Shown in pieces: positions 51,250 to 59,348 of a DNA stretch of 64,000 nt. Below the pieces are notes generated by a model. That model was given only the letters and a program-made list of their open reading frames with translations, was not told the DNA's origin and made no database searches. Positions within the stretch are counted from its first letter, which is position 1. Every line of letters begins with the position of its first letter. The stretch is from NCBI RefSeq assembly GCF_900176355.1, contig NZ_FWXI01000024.1, positions 1 through 64,000 of the forward strand, written 5' to 3'. Both the position numbers and the translations under genes were made by a program. This stretch comes from Sporomusa malonica. GTDB lineage: Bacteria > Bacillota > Negativicutes > Sporomusales > Sporomusaceae.

Positions 51250-51792
51250 TTATTTAAAATACCTATCCAATAAGCCTTTAAAGGCACAGCCATGCCTGGC
51301 TTCATCCTTGCACATTTCATGAACGGTATCGTGGATGGCATCAAAGTTATGTTGTTTAGCTAATGTCGCAAGCTGCTTTTTCCCATCACAGGCACCATAC
51401 TCAGCTTCTACTCTCGCGCTTAGATTAGCTTTCGTATCTGCCACCACCACTTCACCGAGGATCTCAGCGAATTTGGCAGCATGTTCGGCTTCCTCAAAGG
51501 CAATTCTCTTGTATGCTTCAGCCACTTCCGGGTAACCTTGCCGATCAGCTTGACGAGACATGGCTAGATACATTCCGACCTCAGTACATTCTCCGGTAAA
51601 ATTAGCCCGTAGAGCAGCTAACATTTCTTCTGGAATGCCTTTAGCGATTCCAATTCGATGTTCATCTGCCCACGCCAAGTCTCCTGTCATTTCTTTAAAT
51701 TTATCCTTACTGGCCTTACAAACAGGACATTTATCAGGCGCTTCTTCCCCTTCATGAACATAGCCGCAAACTGCGCAAACAAATTTTTTCAT
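51250..51792 (-). CDS. rbr: Rubrerythrin with N-terminal rubredoxin domain
   Basis: A 180-residue peroxide-reducing protein. Residues 1-35 are a rubredoxin-type Fe(SCys)4 domain (C-A-V-C-G-Y near 6 and C-P-V-C-K-A near 22). The di-iron ferritin-like bundle follows (G-E-C-T-E-V near 68, E-E-A-E-H-A near 100, E-A-R-H-G near 163). Domain order is reversed relative to classical rubrerythrin, as in the reverse-rubrerythrin type of anaerobes. Uses NADH via partner proteins to detoxify H2O2. Confidence 0.95.
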   Translation of the reverse strand: MKKFVCAVCGYVHEGEEAPDKCPVCKASKDKFKEMTGDLAWADEHRIGIAKGIPEEMLAALRANFTGECTEVGMYLAMSRQADRQGYPEVAEAYKRIAFEEAEHAAKFAEILGEVVVADTKANLSARVEAEYGACDGKKQLATLAKQHNFDAIHDTVHEMCKDEARHGCAFKGLLDRYFK

Positions 51793-51950
51793 CGTGTTCC
51801 TCCCGCTTTTTTAAAAATGAAACATAGCTGTCTACAAGATAGTGTTAGACTTTTTTTGTATTTAATACTGGGGTTTACACAGTCACTTCGTCGATCTACA
51901 CTTGCTTCAAACAGAGATAGCATCGTTAGGTGTGTTAATTACAGGCCATA

Positions 51951-51995
51951 CTATGAGAAGACCCTAGAAACACTATTTCTAGGGTCTTCTCATAG
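51951..51995. repeat. 20-bp perfect palindrome in a divergent intergenic region
   Basis: CTATGAGAAGACCCTAGAAA and its exact complement flank the 5-nt loop CACTA. It lies between the divergent rubrerythrin and NADH dehydrogenase genes, where a terminator is not expected. No long T-run follows on either strand. Confidence 0.7.
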
Positions 51996-52053
51996 GTAGC
52001 GATAGCTCCAGGGTTGCTACGCTCTGACCAACGATTGTTTAAAACTATCATAC

Positions 52054-52109
52054 AATACATAATAAGTATTATGTATTTAGGTTTATCCAGCTTATAGTAT
52101 AAATATAAT
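52054..52109 (+). promoter_or_regulatory. Promoter and palindromic operator before the NADH dehydrogenase
   Basis: AATACATAAT-AAGT-ATTATGTATT (52054-52077) is a perfect 10-bp inverted repeat just upstream of a promoter with TTTATC (52082) and TATAAT (52104). A dimeric regulator site is likely; I cannot name the regulator. Confidence 0.55.
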
Positions 52110-52132
52110 GACTTAGAGAGGTAGATCCACTT

Positions 52133-53383
52133 ATGAAAGAGCAACAAAATTCGAAACACATCGTAATCGTTGGTGCCGGTTTTGGCGGAATACGGGTAGT
52201 TCGCGCATTAAGCGAAGCGGATGTACAGATTACTCTAATTGACAAGCATAACTATCATCTGTTTCAGCCATTATTGTATCAAGTTTCAACGGCCACTTTA
52301 GGCATTGATGATATTGCATACCCTGTGAGGGCGATGATAAAAGGTCAAAAAAATGTTCTTTTCCGGATGGGAGAGGTAACCAACATTGATTTTGAGCGTA
52401 AGTCAGTTATGCTTGACACCGCGGAGATAGACTATGACTATCTTGTGTTGGCTACAGGTGGGGTTACAAATTACTTTGGGATTGAAACCGTTGAAAAGAA
52501 TGGTTTTGGGATGAAAACGCTGGATGAGTCGGTAACCATTCGCAACCACATCCTCCATCAATTTGAATTAGCTTCCTACGAAACAGATATGGATAAACGT
52601 CGTGCCCTGCTGACTTTTATTGTTGTTGGTGGCGGGCCGACTGGCGTCGAGTCTGCTGGTGCCTTATCTGAGTTAATTTATTTAGTTATGGAGGAGGAGT
52701 ATCATAATCTAAATTTTAAAGAGGTAAGAATTGTATTAGTTGAGGCTTCGGACAAAGTTTTGGCGTCTATGCCTGAAGAATTACGAGAAGTTACTGTCGA
52801 AACATTAATCAGCAAGCATGTTGAAGTACGGCTTTGTGTACAAGTTACTGATTATGATGGTGAGCGTTTGATCCTCAAAGGTGGCGAAATAATTCCCACA
52901 CGTACAGTCATCTGGGCAGCTGGAATAAAGGCGGCTCCCATACTAGACAAATTGAATATTAAACAAGATCAGGCTCGACGTGCTATTGTCAATGAATATT
53001 TACAATTACCAGATCACCAGGATGTTTTTGTAATCGGTGATTCCGCCCATTTTGAGTATAATGAGCGGCCTTTACCGATGATTGCACCTGTAGCGATTCA
53101 ACAGGCAGATGTTACAGCAAAAAACATTAAAAATCTTATCAAGGAAAAACCACTAGAAAAATTTGCGTATAAAGATGTCGGGAGCATGGCGACAATTGGA
53201 AGAAATGCAGCCGTAGTCCACATGGGACGTATTAAATTAAAAGGATTTTTTGCTTGGTTAATCTGGTCTCTGGTACACATCTTGCGGCTGATTGATTTCC
53301 GGAACCGTTTTGTCGTATTTATGAAATGGGTATGGGAGTATGTATTCTATGACCGCCTTGTTCGCATCATTACCCGCCAATAA
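52133..53383 (+). CDS. ndh: Type II NADH:quinone oxidoreductase (NDH-2)
   Basis: A 416-residue FAD enzyme that oxidises NADH without pumping. The FAD-binding G-A-G-F-G-G-I-R is at about 14-21, the second dinucleotide fold V-V-G-G-G-P-T-G-V-E near 164, and V-F-V-I-G-D near 300. The C-terminal amphipathic membrane anchor ends about 385-416 (F-F-A-W-L-I-W-S-L-V-H). In an anaerobe it may dispose of electrons during oxygen exposure. Ribosome site AGAGAGGTAGATC. Confidence 0.93.
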   Translation: MKEQQNSKHIVIVGAGFGGIRVVRALSEADVQITLIDKHNYHLFQPLLYQVSTATLGIDDIAYPVRAMIKGQKNVLFRMGEVTNIDFERKSVMLDTAEIDYDYLVLATGGVTNYFGIETVEKNGFGMKTLDESVTIRNHILHQFELASYETDMDKRRALLTFIVVGGGPTGVESAGALSELIYLVMEEEYHNLNFKEVRIVLVEASDKVLASMPEELREVTVETLISKHVEVRLCVQVTDYDGERLILKGGEIIPTRTVIWAAGIKAAPILDKLNIKQDQARRAIVNEYLQLPDHQDVFVIGDSAHFEYNERPLPMIAPVAIQQADVTAKNIKNLIKEKPLEKFAYKDVGSMATIGRNAAVVHMGRIKLKGFFAWLIWSLVHILRLIDFRNRFVVFMKWVWEYVFYDRLVRIITRQ

Positions 53384-53447
53384 AAAAGGTGGGCGTGTTA
53401 AAAACTATGTCTTTAAGATCTCGAGGGTTTGTAATACCCATAAAAAC

Positions 53448-53483
53448 AGTCCGTATCACCTAGCGGTGGTACGGACTATTTTT
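53448..53483 (+). terminator. Terminator of the NDH-2 gene
   Basis: AGTCCGTA-T-CACC pairs with GGTG-G-TACGGACT, loop TAGC, then ATTTTTATG. Confidence 0.85.
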
Positions 53484-53595
53484 ATGAATTTATAACCATA
53501 GTAAGGTAAATATATGACAAGAAGAAGTGGGATAGCATATTGCAAATTTGGGAATAGTATAGAATAGCTTGGAAAAAGTGAGGTGATCTCTAGGT

Positions 53596-53688
53596 TTGCT
53601 TCGATTTCGCAATCATCCCATTGTGATTTTTACTGCATTGCTAACAATTTATACGCTGTGTAATTCGATTTCTGCATTTTTTAAATAA
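53596..53688 (+). CDS. Membrane micro-protein, 30 aa
   Basis: TTG 53596 behind GAGGTGATCTCTAGGT. The peptide is a single hydrophobic helix ([15 protein letters not shown]) with a basic N-terminus (L-R-F-R-N-H). A strong hairpin follows 8 nt after the stop. It resembles the 28-aa peptide at 9597 in type. No family recognised. Confidence 0.5.
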   Translation: MLRFRNHPIVIFTALLTIYTLCNSISAFFK

Positions 53689-53696
53689 GAATTAAA

Positions 53697-53734
53697 CCAA
53701 AGTAGCCACTCTCTACCGAGAGTGGCTACTTTGG
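53697..53734. terminator. 17-bp perfect hairpin between convergent small genes
   Basis: CCAAAGTAGCCACTCTC/GAGAGTGGCTACTTTGG with loop TACC. The minus-strand side continues TTTAATTCTT, so it best serves the minus-strand gene but can act both ways. Confidence 0.8.
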
Positions 53735-53768
53735 CATTGCTCTCAAATACATTACGTAGGGCTAAAGA

Positions 53769-54005
53769 TTAACTCTGAACTTCTGAGGACAAACCGGCAT
53801 CTGAAACTGTTTCGCTGCTGCTGGAAGCTGGATCTGGAACTATATCAGGTTCACGGTTATTATTTAATTTTGCGAGCAAATCAATAATCTGTTTGTTTTG
53901 TGCAATCATGATTTCTTGATTTTTTGTCATTTGCTCAAGCGGAGACAGTGCGGCCTGAATTTTTTCTACCACATATTTTATAATTTTATCATAAGAAGCC
54001 AACAT
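53769..54005 (-). CDS. Small coiled-coil protein, 78 aa
   Basis: ATG 54005 behind ATAGGGGGGTATT. Residues 5-48 form a charged amphipathic helix (K-I-I-K-Y-V-V-E-K-I-Q-A-A-L, Q-N-K-Q-I-I-D-L-L-A-K-L); the rest is a Ser/Glu/Pro-rich disordered tail. No family recognised. Confidence 0.65.
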   Translation of the reverse strand: MLASYDKIIKYVVEKIQAALSPLEQMTKNQEIMIAQNKQIIDLLAKLNNNREPDIVPDPASSSSETVSDAGLSSEVQS

Positions 54006-54148
54006 AATACCCCCCTATATTTCTTGGTATATTATATTGGCAATGAGCGTAAAAGGTGAGTTATAAAAAACAAAATAAAAAGAGGAAATCTAATTATCTA
54101 GGAAGAATTATCCATAATATCGTTAATCTATGTTGTAGGAGGGGTATT

Positions 54149-54781
54149 ATGTCAGATCAAAAGCCTGATTTTAAAGAGCTTGCTGAAGCAAGGCGCTCGG
54201 TTAATTTTTTTGATCCTGAAAAGCCGCTGGATGACCTGACGTTAAAACAGATTATTAATCTCGCAGTGCTTGCGCCGTCTTGTTTTAATGTCCAGCCATG
54301 GCAGATTCTAGCTGTAAAATCAAAAGAAAAACGTGAAGAGATCTACAATACTGCCTGTAAGCAGCCCAAGATAGTCGAGGCACCAGTAGTCTTAGCCGTT
54401 ATTGGTAACAAAAATGGCTATAGGCGGGACAATCCTATTTGGGATGAAAAAATTAAGCTAGGTTATGCTACACCAGAGGCAGTAGAAGGCTCAGTAAGCT
54501 ATGCTGATACCGTATTGTTTCCTGAAAATGAGCAAAAAGTGGCGTTTGCCGCCAGTAACAGTGCTCTGCTTGCCATGAGTATTATGTATGCGGCTAAGTA
54601 CTATGGAGTTGATTCTCATCCCATGATTGGCTTTGATGAGCCAAAGCTGCGGGCCTTTTTCGGGTTGCCGGATAACCAGTTGATTACCATGCTGATCTGC
54701 CTCGGATATTTTGACCAGAGCAAATCTCTCTACCCCAGGCAGAAGCGTTATACCTATGACCAGATTGTAAAAGAATTCTAA
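54149..54781 (+). CDS. Nitroreductase family protein
   Basis: A 210-residue FMN-dependent oxidoreductase: A-R-R-S-V-N-F-F at about 14-21 (FMN phosphate-binding Arg-Arg-Ser), A-P-S-C-F-N-V-Q-P-W near 45, and a C-terminal Y-P-R-Q-K-R segment. The start at ATG 54149 follows TAGGAGGGGTATT. The stop codon TAA is itself the first 3 nt of copy C of the 90-nt element. Confidence 0.9.
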   Translation: MSDQKPDFKELAEARRSVNFFDPEKPLDDLTLKQIINLAVLAPSCFNVQPWQILAVKSKEKREEIYNTACKQPKIVEAPVVLAVIGNKNGYRRDNPIWDEKIKLGYATPEAVEGSVSYADTVLFPENEQKVAFAASNSALLAMSIMYAAKYYGVDSHPMIGFDEPKLRAFFGLPDNQLITMLICLGYFDQSKSLYPRQKRYTYDQIVKEF

Positions 54782-54868
54782 AGAAAACACGGCTTGTGCC
54801 GAGCCTTTGGCGACAGCGGAAGTCGATGTTGCCCTTATCCAGACGGAAAGTTATACTTTCTTACAGGA
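54779..54868 (+). repeat. Dispersed 90-nt structured element, copy C
   Basis: 87 of 90 positions identical to copy B. Substitutions fall mainly in hairpin parts (GCGCCA to GTGCCG). It begins with the nitroreductase stop codon and ends TACAGGA; a terminator stem starts 7 nt later. Confidence 0.8.
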
Positions 54869-54874
54869 TAAAGA

Positions 54875-54907
54875 AAAGGACCTCCGTTTGTGGCTCGGAG
54901 GTCCTTT
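54875..54907 (+). terminator. Terminator after copy C of the element
   Basis: AAAGGACCTCCG/CGGAGGTCCTTT, 12-bp perfect stem, loop TTTGTGGCT. Confidence 0.85.
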
Positions 54908-55010
54908 GGTCTACCAGAATTTATAACGCAATTCTGTTGACATAAGAACGACTAAGGCTTCTGCCGGCGTCCTGAAGGACTTGGCACAAGCCAAGTCTTT
55001 TCTTATGATT

Positions 55011-55154
55011 TCAATCCTCTTCAGGGCTTTGGGTGGTTTTGTTGTGTTTTGGTTGATAATCATCAGCCGCTTTTGACTCTTGTTGGGTTGATGGCGAGCT
55101 TTTACCTTTTGCCCGCTGTCGGCTACGAAACTGATCGAGAGTTCTCCCGCCCAT
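55011..55154 (-). CDS. Small hydrophilic protein, 47 aa
   Basis: ATG 55154 lies 7 nt after AAGGAGG. The product is hydrophilic and basic then acidic (R-S-R-Q-R-A-K-G-K-S-S-P-S, ending S-P-E-E-D). A longer open frame overlaps it, but that frame's ATG (55159) is only 2 nt from the ribosome site. Composition resembles the micro-proteins at 18522 and 29216. Function unknown. Confidence 0.55.
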   Translation of the reverse strand: MGGRTLDQFRSRQRAKGKSSPSTQQESKAADDYQPKHNKTTQSPEED

Positions 55155-55243
55155 TGCATAACCTCCTTATAATATTATCAGTACTATGTTTCCTAAGTAT
55201 AGAGATGTGTAGTTTAGCCTATGATTATTCAACAAACTTGCAC

Positions 55244-55278
55244 ATAAAATTGGCCTCCGTTCGGAGGTCAATTTTTAT
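55244..55278. terminator. Terminator-like hairpin, bidirectional
   Basis: ATAAAATTG-G-CCTCCG pairs with CGGAGG-T-CAATTTTTAT, T-rich on both strands. It lies between the divergent small gene and the exonuclease gene and may insulate them. Confidence 0.6.
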
Positions 55279-55420
55279 GCGCAATCTAAAAGCAGGTTTT
55301 GCCTGCATAGATTTAATCACTGCTCTTAACAGGATTTTTCTTATGATCGGCAGAATCATTAATAATGTTTTCTGTCAGGCGTTAGGCCAGACGGTAGTCT
55401 ACCGGTGAAGGAGAATCGCA

Positions 55421-56386
55421 ATGAAGCTCGGAGAACTAGTTAAAAATCAAAAAGGATTCCGCTTATCAGGGATATACCGAATTTCTCGGTTTGAAGTGAA
55501 AACAGCTAAGAACGGCAAGGCATATGGGGATTTTCTCGTTAGCGATCATAGCCTTGATGTGCCGGCAAAGTATTGGGATATATCAGGTGAGCTAGTCATG
55601 CTTTTACAGCAAAACGTTGTAGTCCGTGTTGAAGCTATTCTTGATTATTTTAAAGAGGCACCACAGCTAATTATCGAGGGTGTTTCCGTACCCTCCCGCA
55701 ACGAGATTGATGAAGCTCTGAAAAGCTTGGGTATGATGGCTTCACAAGATATTGATGAGATGGTTCAGGAGCTAATGGCAAGCATCGCTGGCGTTAACAA
55801 TAAATCATTAAGAGAAATGCTTGAATATATCTTTGTTGCTAACAAATCGTTTGCTGAAAAGTTCAAGCGTCACCCCGGAGCTGTAAAAAATCACCATGCC
55901 TGTATCGGCGGTCTGCTTCAACACACGCTGGAGGTTGTGAAAACCGCTTTAGATTATTGCGCGCGCAATGGCAGGATAAATAAGGATTTATTATTAGCAG
56001 CAGCTTTAGTGCACGATATAGGCAAGGTGAGAGAAATTGACGTAGATGCTTTTGGCATGCCAGTTGGTTTTACAAAAGAAGGGAAACTCTTGCGGCATAT
56101 CTATTTGGGCATGGAACTGGTTGAGCAGGCTTGCCGGGAAGTTGCAGCAGAGCACGAACTAAGCTTAATACTTAAACACTGCATCTATTCACATCATGGG
56201 CAGGCAGAGTGGGGAAGTCCGGTTGAACCTATGATCCTGGAAGCCGAACTGCTGCATTATTTGGACAACCTAAGTGCGAAAACCGAACAGTTCATCCGGG
56301 AAGAAGACCGGGCAGAGCCTGGTGGTTTTACTAGGAGCTATACCCTGCGGCGTGATGTATATAGGCCAAGTAGTGATTGTATATGA
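55421..56386 (+). CDS. YhaM-like 3'-5' exoribonuclease (OB-fold plus HD)
   Basis: A 321-residue protein with an N-terminal OB-fold nucleic-acid-binding domain (1-90, A-Y-G-D-F-L-V-S-D near 40) and an HD phosphohydrolase domain (H-H-A-C-I-G-G-L-L-Q-H-T-L-E-V near 158, L-V-H-D-I-G-K near 197, S-H-H-G-Q-A-E-W-G-S-P near 251). This is the YhaM layout: a Mn2+-dependent 3'-5' exonuclease on RNA and single-stranded DNA. AAGGAGAATCGCA precedes the ATG. Confidence 0.92.
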   Translation: MKLGELVKNQKGFRLSGIYRISRFEVKTAKNGKAYGDFLVSDHSLDVPAKYWDISGELVMLLQQNVVVRVEAILDYFKEAPQLIIEGVSVPSRNEIDEALKSLGMMASQDIDEMVQELMASIAGVNNKSLREMLEYIFVANKSFAEKFKRHPGAVKNHHACIGGLLQHTLEVVKTALDYCARNGRINKDLLLAAALVHDIGKVREIDVDAFGMPVGFTKEGKLLRHIYLGMELVEQACREVAAEHELSLILKHCIYSHHGQAEWGSPVEPMILEAELLHYLDNLSAKTEQFIREEDRAEPGGFTRSYTLRRDVYRPSSDCI

Positions 56387-56458
56387 GAAAGGTTTGTATT
56401 TACGCTTAAATAGCGGTAAAATATATAGTACGCAATTAATAAGTATGGTGGTGTTACA

Positions 56459-57217
56459 TTGACAAGCCCAAATATCTATCAGCAGGCTGTGCGCGACATT
56501 TATGAGGCCATTGCCGGCGAGGCTGCCGTTAAAACGATTAAAGCCCAGTACAATGCCATAATTGAAGGCAAGACATCTACCCATGAAGCCGATCTATACT
56601 GGGAGTTTACCGATGGTGATATAACATATAAAGCAGTCATTCAGGCCAAAGAACAGGTGGGTTTGGGTGAACTGTTTACCTTTCTTAGAACTGTCAGAGA
56701 TATACCAGGGCAGGTTATGGGGGTGATTGTGACCCAGCCGGTATACCAGAAAGATATTAAGGACATGGCAGCTAATGCAGGGATTATCCTCTATGAACTT
56801 ATTGCGCCAGTCGTCCAGGATATCTGGGAGCCTGTTATCAGTAACATCCAAATTAATGTGGACAAATCCTGGGTTAAAGCGGCTAAGGAAAAGGTTGGGC
56901 TAGGGGACGAGCCTGTCCAAATGAATGCAAACCCTAAATATACCTTTATATATGATGAGCGCGGCAATTGCCTGGATTCGGTACAAGGTGTTTTTGACAG
57001 CTATAGCAGACGGCGAGCTGCAGCCGGTACCGGACTGCAGACTGTTGTTCATACCTTTGCTGTACCCGTATTCCTGCAAACAAACCACGAATTAGTGCCT
57101 TTGATCAAACTGGATAACATAACCTTTGATTTAGAGTTTGTTAATGTCAATCAAATGCCTGGGGAAGATATGCTGGCATCTATACTTAATAATATCTTAC
57201 GATATTTTGGCCACTGA
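56459..57217 (+). CDS. PD-(D/E)XK nuclease-like protein
   Basis: A 252-residue protein whose N-terminal half has a restriction-endonuclease-like core: E-A-D-L-Y-W-E-F (about 43-50), then A-V-I-Q-A-K-E (about 60-66), a D...QxK variant of the PD-(D/E)XK motif, plus an early helix with a Q-Y-N-A-I pattern as in Mrr-type enzymes. The C-terminal half is not recognised. TTG start with GGTGGT upstream. It follows the exonuclease gene by 72 nt, and no methylase or helicase is nearby. Confidence 0.65.
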   Translation: MTSPNIYQQAVRDIYEAIAGEAAVKTIKAQYNAIIEGKTSTHEADLYWEFTDGDITYKAVIQAKEQVGLGELFTFLRTVRDIPGQVMGVIVTQPVYQKDIKDMAANAGIILYELIAPVVQDIWEPVISNIQINVDKSWVKAAKEKVGLGDEPVQMNANPKYTFIYDERGNCLDSVQGVFDSYSRRRAAAGTGLQTVVHTFAVPVFLQTNHELVPLIKLDNITFDLEFVNVNQMPGEDMLASILNNILRYFGH

Positions 57218-57221
57218 ACAT

Positions 57222-57267
57222 AAAAAAAGAAGTCCTGGCGGCGATTTACCGCTAGGGACTTCTTTTT
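57222..57267. terminator. Bidirectional terminator
   Basis: AAAAAGAAGTCC/GGACTTCTTTTT with an inner GCGG/CCGC stem, between convergent genes. Confidence 0.9.
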
Positions 57268-57598
57268 AGTTGAATTTATGTTCGCCGAACGGGATATCGA
57301 TAATTTTTGTAATCTTGTCTGACAACTGGATGTTAAAAAGAAAATCCTGCTTATTTAGATGAATTGTCTGGTTATTATCCAGCCGAAGATCAATAGCTTT
57401 TATCGGAGAACGGTCGTTGAGATTAATGGAGAGGCTGTGGTCTGACTTCAAAATCATATAATTATCAAGATTCACCAGTTCGGTCGTCGGCTTTGGCGTA
57501 TTCTGCAGCGACTCTGACCAAATAATTGGTGCTATCTCGGCTGATACAGGCTGGGTCAATAAGAGAATAAGGGCTAAACAAACCAGACTCGTTTTCAT
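57266..57598 (-). CDS. Small exported protein, 110 aa
   Basis: ATG 57598 behind AAGGAGGAGTTGCGC. Signal peptide (about 1-20, L-V-C-L-A-L-I-L-L-L, cleaved after V-S-A), followed by a mostly beta-strand mature part (Y-M-I-L-K-S-D-H-S-L-S-I-N-L). No family recognised; periplasmic or surface location is inferred. Confidence 0.7.
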   Translation of the reverse strand: MKTSLVCLALILLLTQPVSAEIAPIIWSESLQNTPKPTTELVNLDNYMILKSDHSLSINLNDRSPIKAIDLRLDNNQTIHLNKQDFLFNIQLSDKITKIIDIPFGEHKFN

Positions 57599-57714
57599 GC
57601 GCAACTCCTCCTTCTATCAATGTTAGTTTAGCATATATATGGATAACATTAAAGAGACATTTGTCCTAAGATTTGGTATCAAGTCCTGGGAGGCAAGTCT
57701 GGTCAAGCATTGTA

Positions 57715-57762
57715 TTGATTCAACAGAGGTGTTGAGGTATAATTAAATCAGAACGTATGTTC
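57715..57762 (+). promoter_or_regulatory. dinB promoter with LexA (SOS) box
   Basis: TTGATT (57715) and TATAAT (57738) are spaced 17 nt. GAACGTATGTTC (57751-57762) matches the Firmicute LexA/DinR box GAACrnryGTTC and covers the expected transcription start. This predicts SOS induction. Confidence 0.85.
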
Positions 57763-57789
57763 CGAAAAGATCTAGTGTGAGGTGAACCT

Positions 57790-58950
57790 ATGCAGCGCTG
57801 GATTATTCACGTGGATATGGATGCCTTTTATGCAGCTGTTGAGCAGCGAGACAACCCCGATCTGCGCGGCTGCCCGGTTATTATCGGTGGTATTGGAACG
57901 CGTGGTGTTGTTTCAACAGCTTCCTACGAAGCCCGTAAGTTCGGTGTTCATTCGGCTATGTCGTCCATTGAGGCTAGACGGCGTTGTCCACAGGGTATCT
58001 TTTTGCCGCCTAACCATGAAAAGTATAGTAAAGTTTCGCAAGAAATCTTAAAGATATTTGCCGATTTTTCCCCCATGGTCGAGCCCTTGTCGTTAGATGA
58101 GGCTTTTCTGGACGTGACTGGGATGGAGGGACTTTTTTCTGATCCAGCCGACATTGCCGCCAAAATTAAAGAGCGCATCAAAGCTGAGCTTGGCCTAACG
58201 GCATCAGCTGGGGTAGGTCCCAACAAATTTTTAGCCAAGCTGGCATCTGATATGAGAAAACCGGACGGACTGATGGTGATCTGCCCAGAGCAGGTGGCCA
58301 CTGTACTCTCGGACCTTCCGGTTACCCGGTTATGGGGTGTGGGGCAGACTACCGCGCAGACCCTTAATAAGTTAGGTCTTACAACGATTAGGCAGGTTGC
58401 CCAAGCTGACCCAGAGATACTAGCCAAGCATTGCGGCCAACTGGGTTATGTCATCCATCAGCTGGCTAACGGCCAGGATGACCGGCCAGTGATTACTGAG
58501 TGGCAGCCTAAATCGATTGGCAAAGAGAATACCTTTGCCGTAGATGTGAGCAGTAGAGAAGACCTTAAAACCGAGCTGTGGGCGCTTGTTGAAAAAATAG
58601 GCTGGCGGCTTAGGCGTCAAGGGCTAAGCGGGCGTACAATCACGGTTAAAATACGTTTTGCCTCATTCCGAACCATTACCCGCAGCCGGACACTGGCGGT
58701 AGCCGCTAATCTTGATGAAACCATTTACCACATTGCTGAAGAGATTATTACCAATCTTACTTTGAATGAAGGAGTAAGATTGCTTGGTGTGACGGTGAGC
58801 GGGCTGGTGGCTTTTGGTGGGCAGATGTCGCTGTTTGACCAGGGAGATGAAAAAACGCTGGCTGTTGCAAAAGCAGTGGACAATTTGAAAGAACGGTTTG
58901 GCGAGGGGGCCGTCACCCGCGGGCGAGCGCTGATCGCACGTCAGCAATAG
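57790..58950 (+). CDS. dinB: DNA polymerase IV (DinB)
   Basis: A 386-residue Y-family translesion polymerase. Catalytic acidic residues lie in H-V-D-M-D-A-F-Y-A-A-V-E near the N-terminus and S-L-D-E-A-F-L-D-V near 100. S-A-G-V-G-P-N-K-F-L-A-K-L-A-S-D and the helix-hairpin-helix V-T-R-L-W-G-V-G are typical. The C-terminus contains a Q-M-S-L-F clamp-binding motif. Ribosome site TGAGGTGAACCT, LexA box upstream. Confidence 0.97.
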   Translation: MQRWIIHVDMDAFYAAVEQRDNPDLRGCPVIIGGIGTRGVVSTASYEARKFGVHSAMSSIEARRRCPQGIFLPPNHEKYSKVSQEILKIFADFSPMVEPLSLDEAFLDVTGMEGLFSDPADIAAKIKERIKAELGLTASAGVGPNKFLAKLASDMRKPDGLMVICPEQVATVLSDLPVTRLWGVGQTTAQTLNKLGLTTIRQVAQADPEILAKHCGQLGYVIHQLANGQDDRPVITEWQPKSIGKENTFAVDVSSREDLKTELWALVEKIGWRLRRQGLSGRTITVKIRFASFRTITRSRTLAVAANLDETIYHIAEEIITNLTLNEGVRLLGVTVSGLVAFGGQMSLFDQGDEKTLAVAKAVDNLKERFGEGAVTRGRALIARQQ

Positions 58951-58955
58951 TGGCA

Positions 58956-59273
58956 CTAAAGCCTGGGCTGGCGTGCTAGCTTATGGCGCAATGTGTCAGC
59001 AATCTGACTTGCGTTTAGACCGGTAATGTTGAGCATAGTCGTGGTAGGGTGATCAGATGTGGTATAATGGTAATTACCAATGCTAATATCAGCATGGTCA
59101 GGATAGTCTGTAAAACAGGCATCTGTATCAGGATGGTAACTGGCAAAAAGACAGGCGTCAGCCGCCTGACCAGGCTTGGAGTGAGCAGTGCTGTCCACTA
59201 CCCGAAAGCCATGGGCTGTAAGCTCGTTAGCCAGTTTTTGGTTATAATGGGCTAATAATACCGTTTTTGGCAT
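58956..59273 (-). CDS. YkuS/UPF0180-like small protein
   Basis: A 105-residue protein with features of the YkuS family: A-N-E-L-T-A-H-G-F-R-V-V-D near the start (family: L-x-x-x-G-Y-x-V-V), a middle D-A-C-L-F-A-S-Y, and an end N-I-T-G-L-N-A-S-Q-I-A-D-T-L matching the family's A-x-G-L-T-A-x-E-I. It carries an insertion relative to the 80-residue Bacillus protein. ATG 59273 with AAGGGTG upstream. Function unknown. Confidence 0.6.
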   Translation of the reverse strand: MPKTVLLAHYNQKLANELTAHGFRVVDSTAHSKPGQAADACLFASYHPDTDACFTDYPDHADISIGNYHYTTSDHPTTTMLNITGLNASQIADTLRHKLARQPRL

Positions 59274-59348
59274 GAGGAGCACCCTTTCTACACATGATAG
59301 TTTTAATATGGATGGGTGCCGGGGTAAATATGTAGGAGGGATTCTTAA

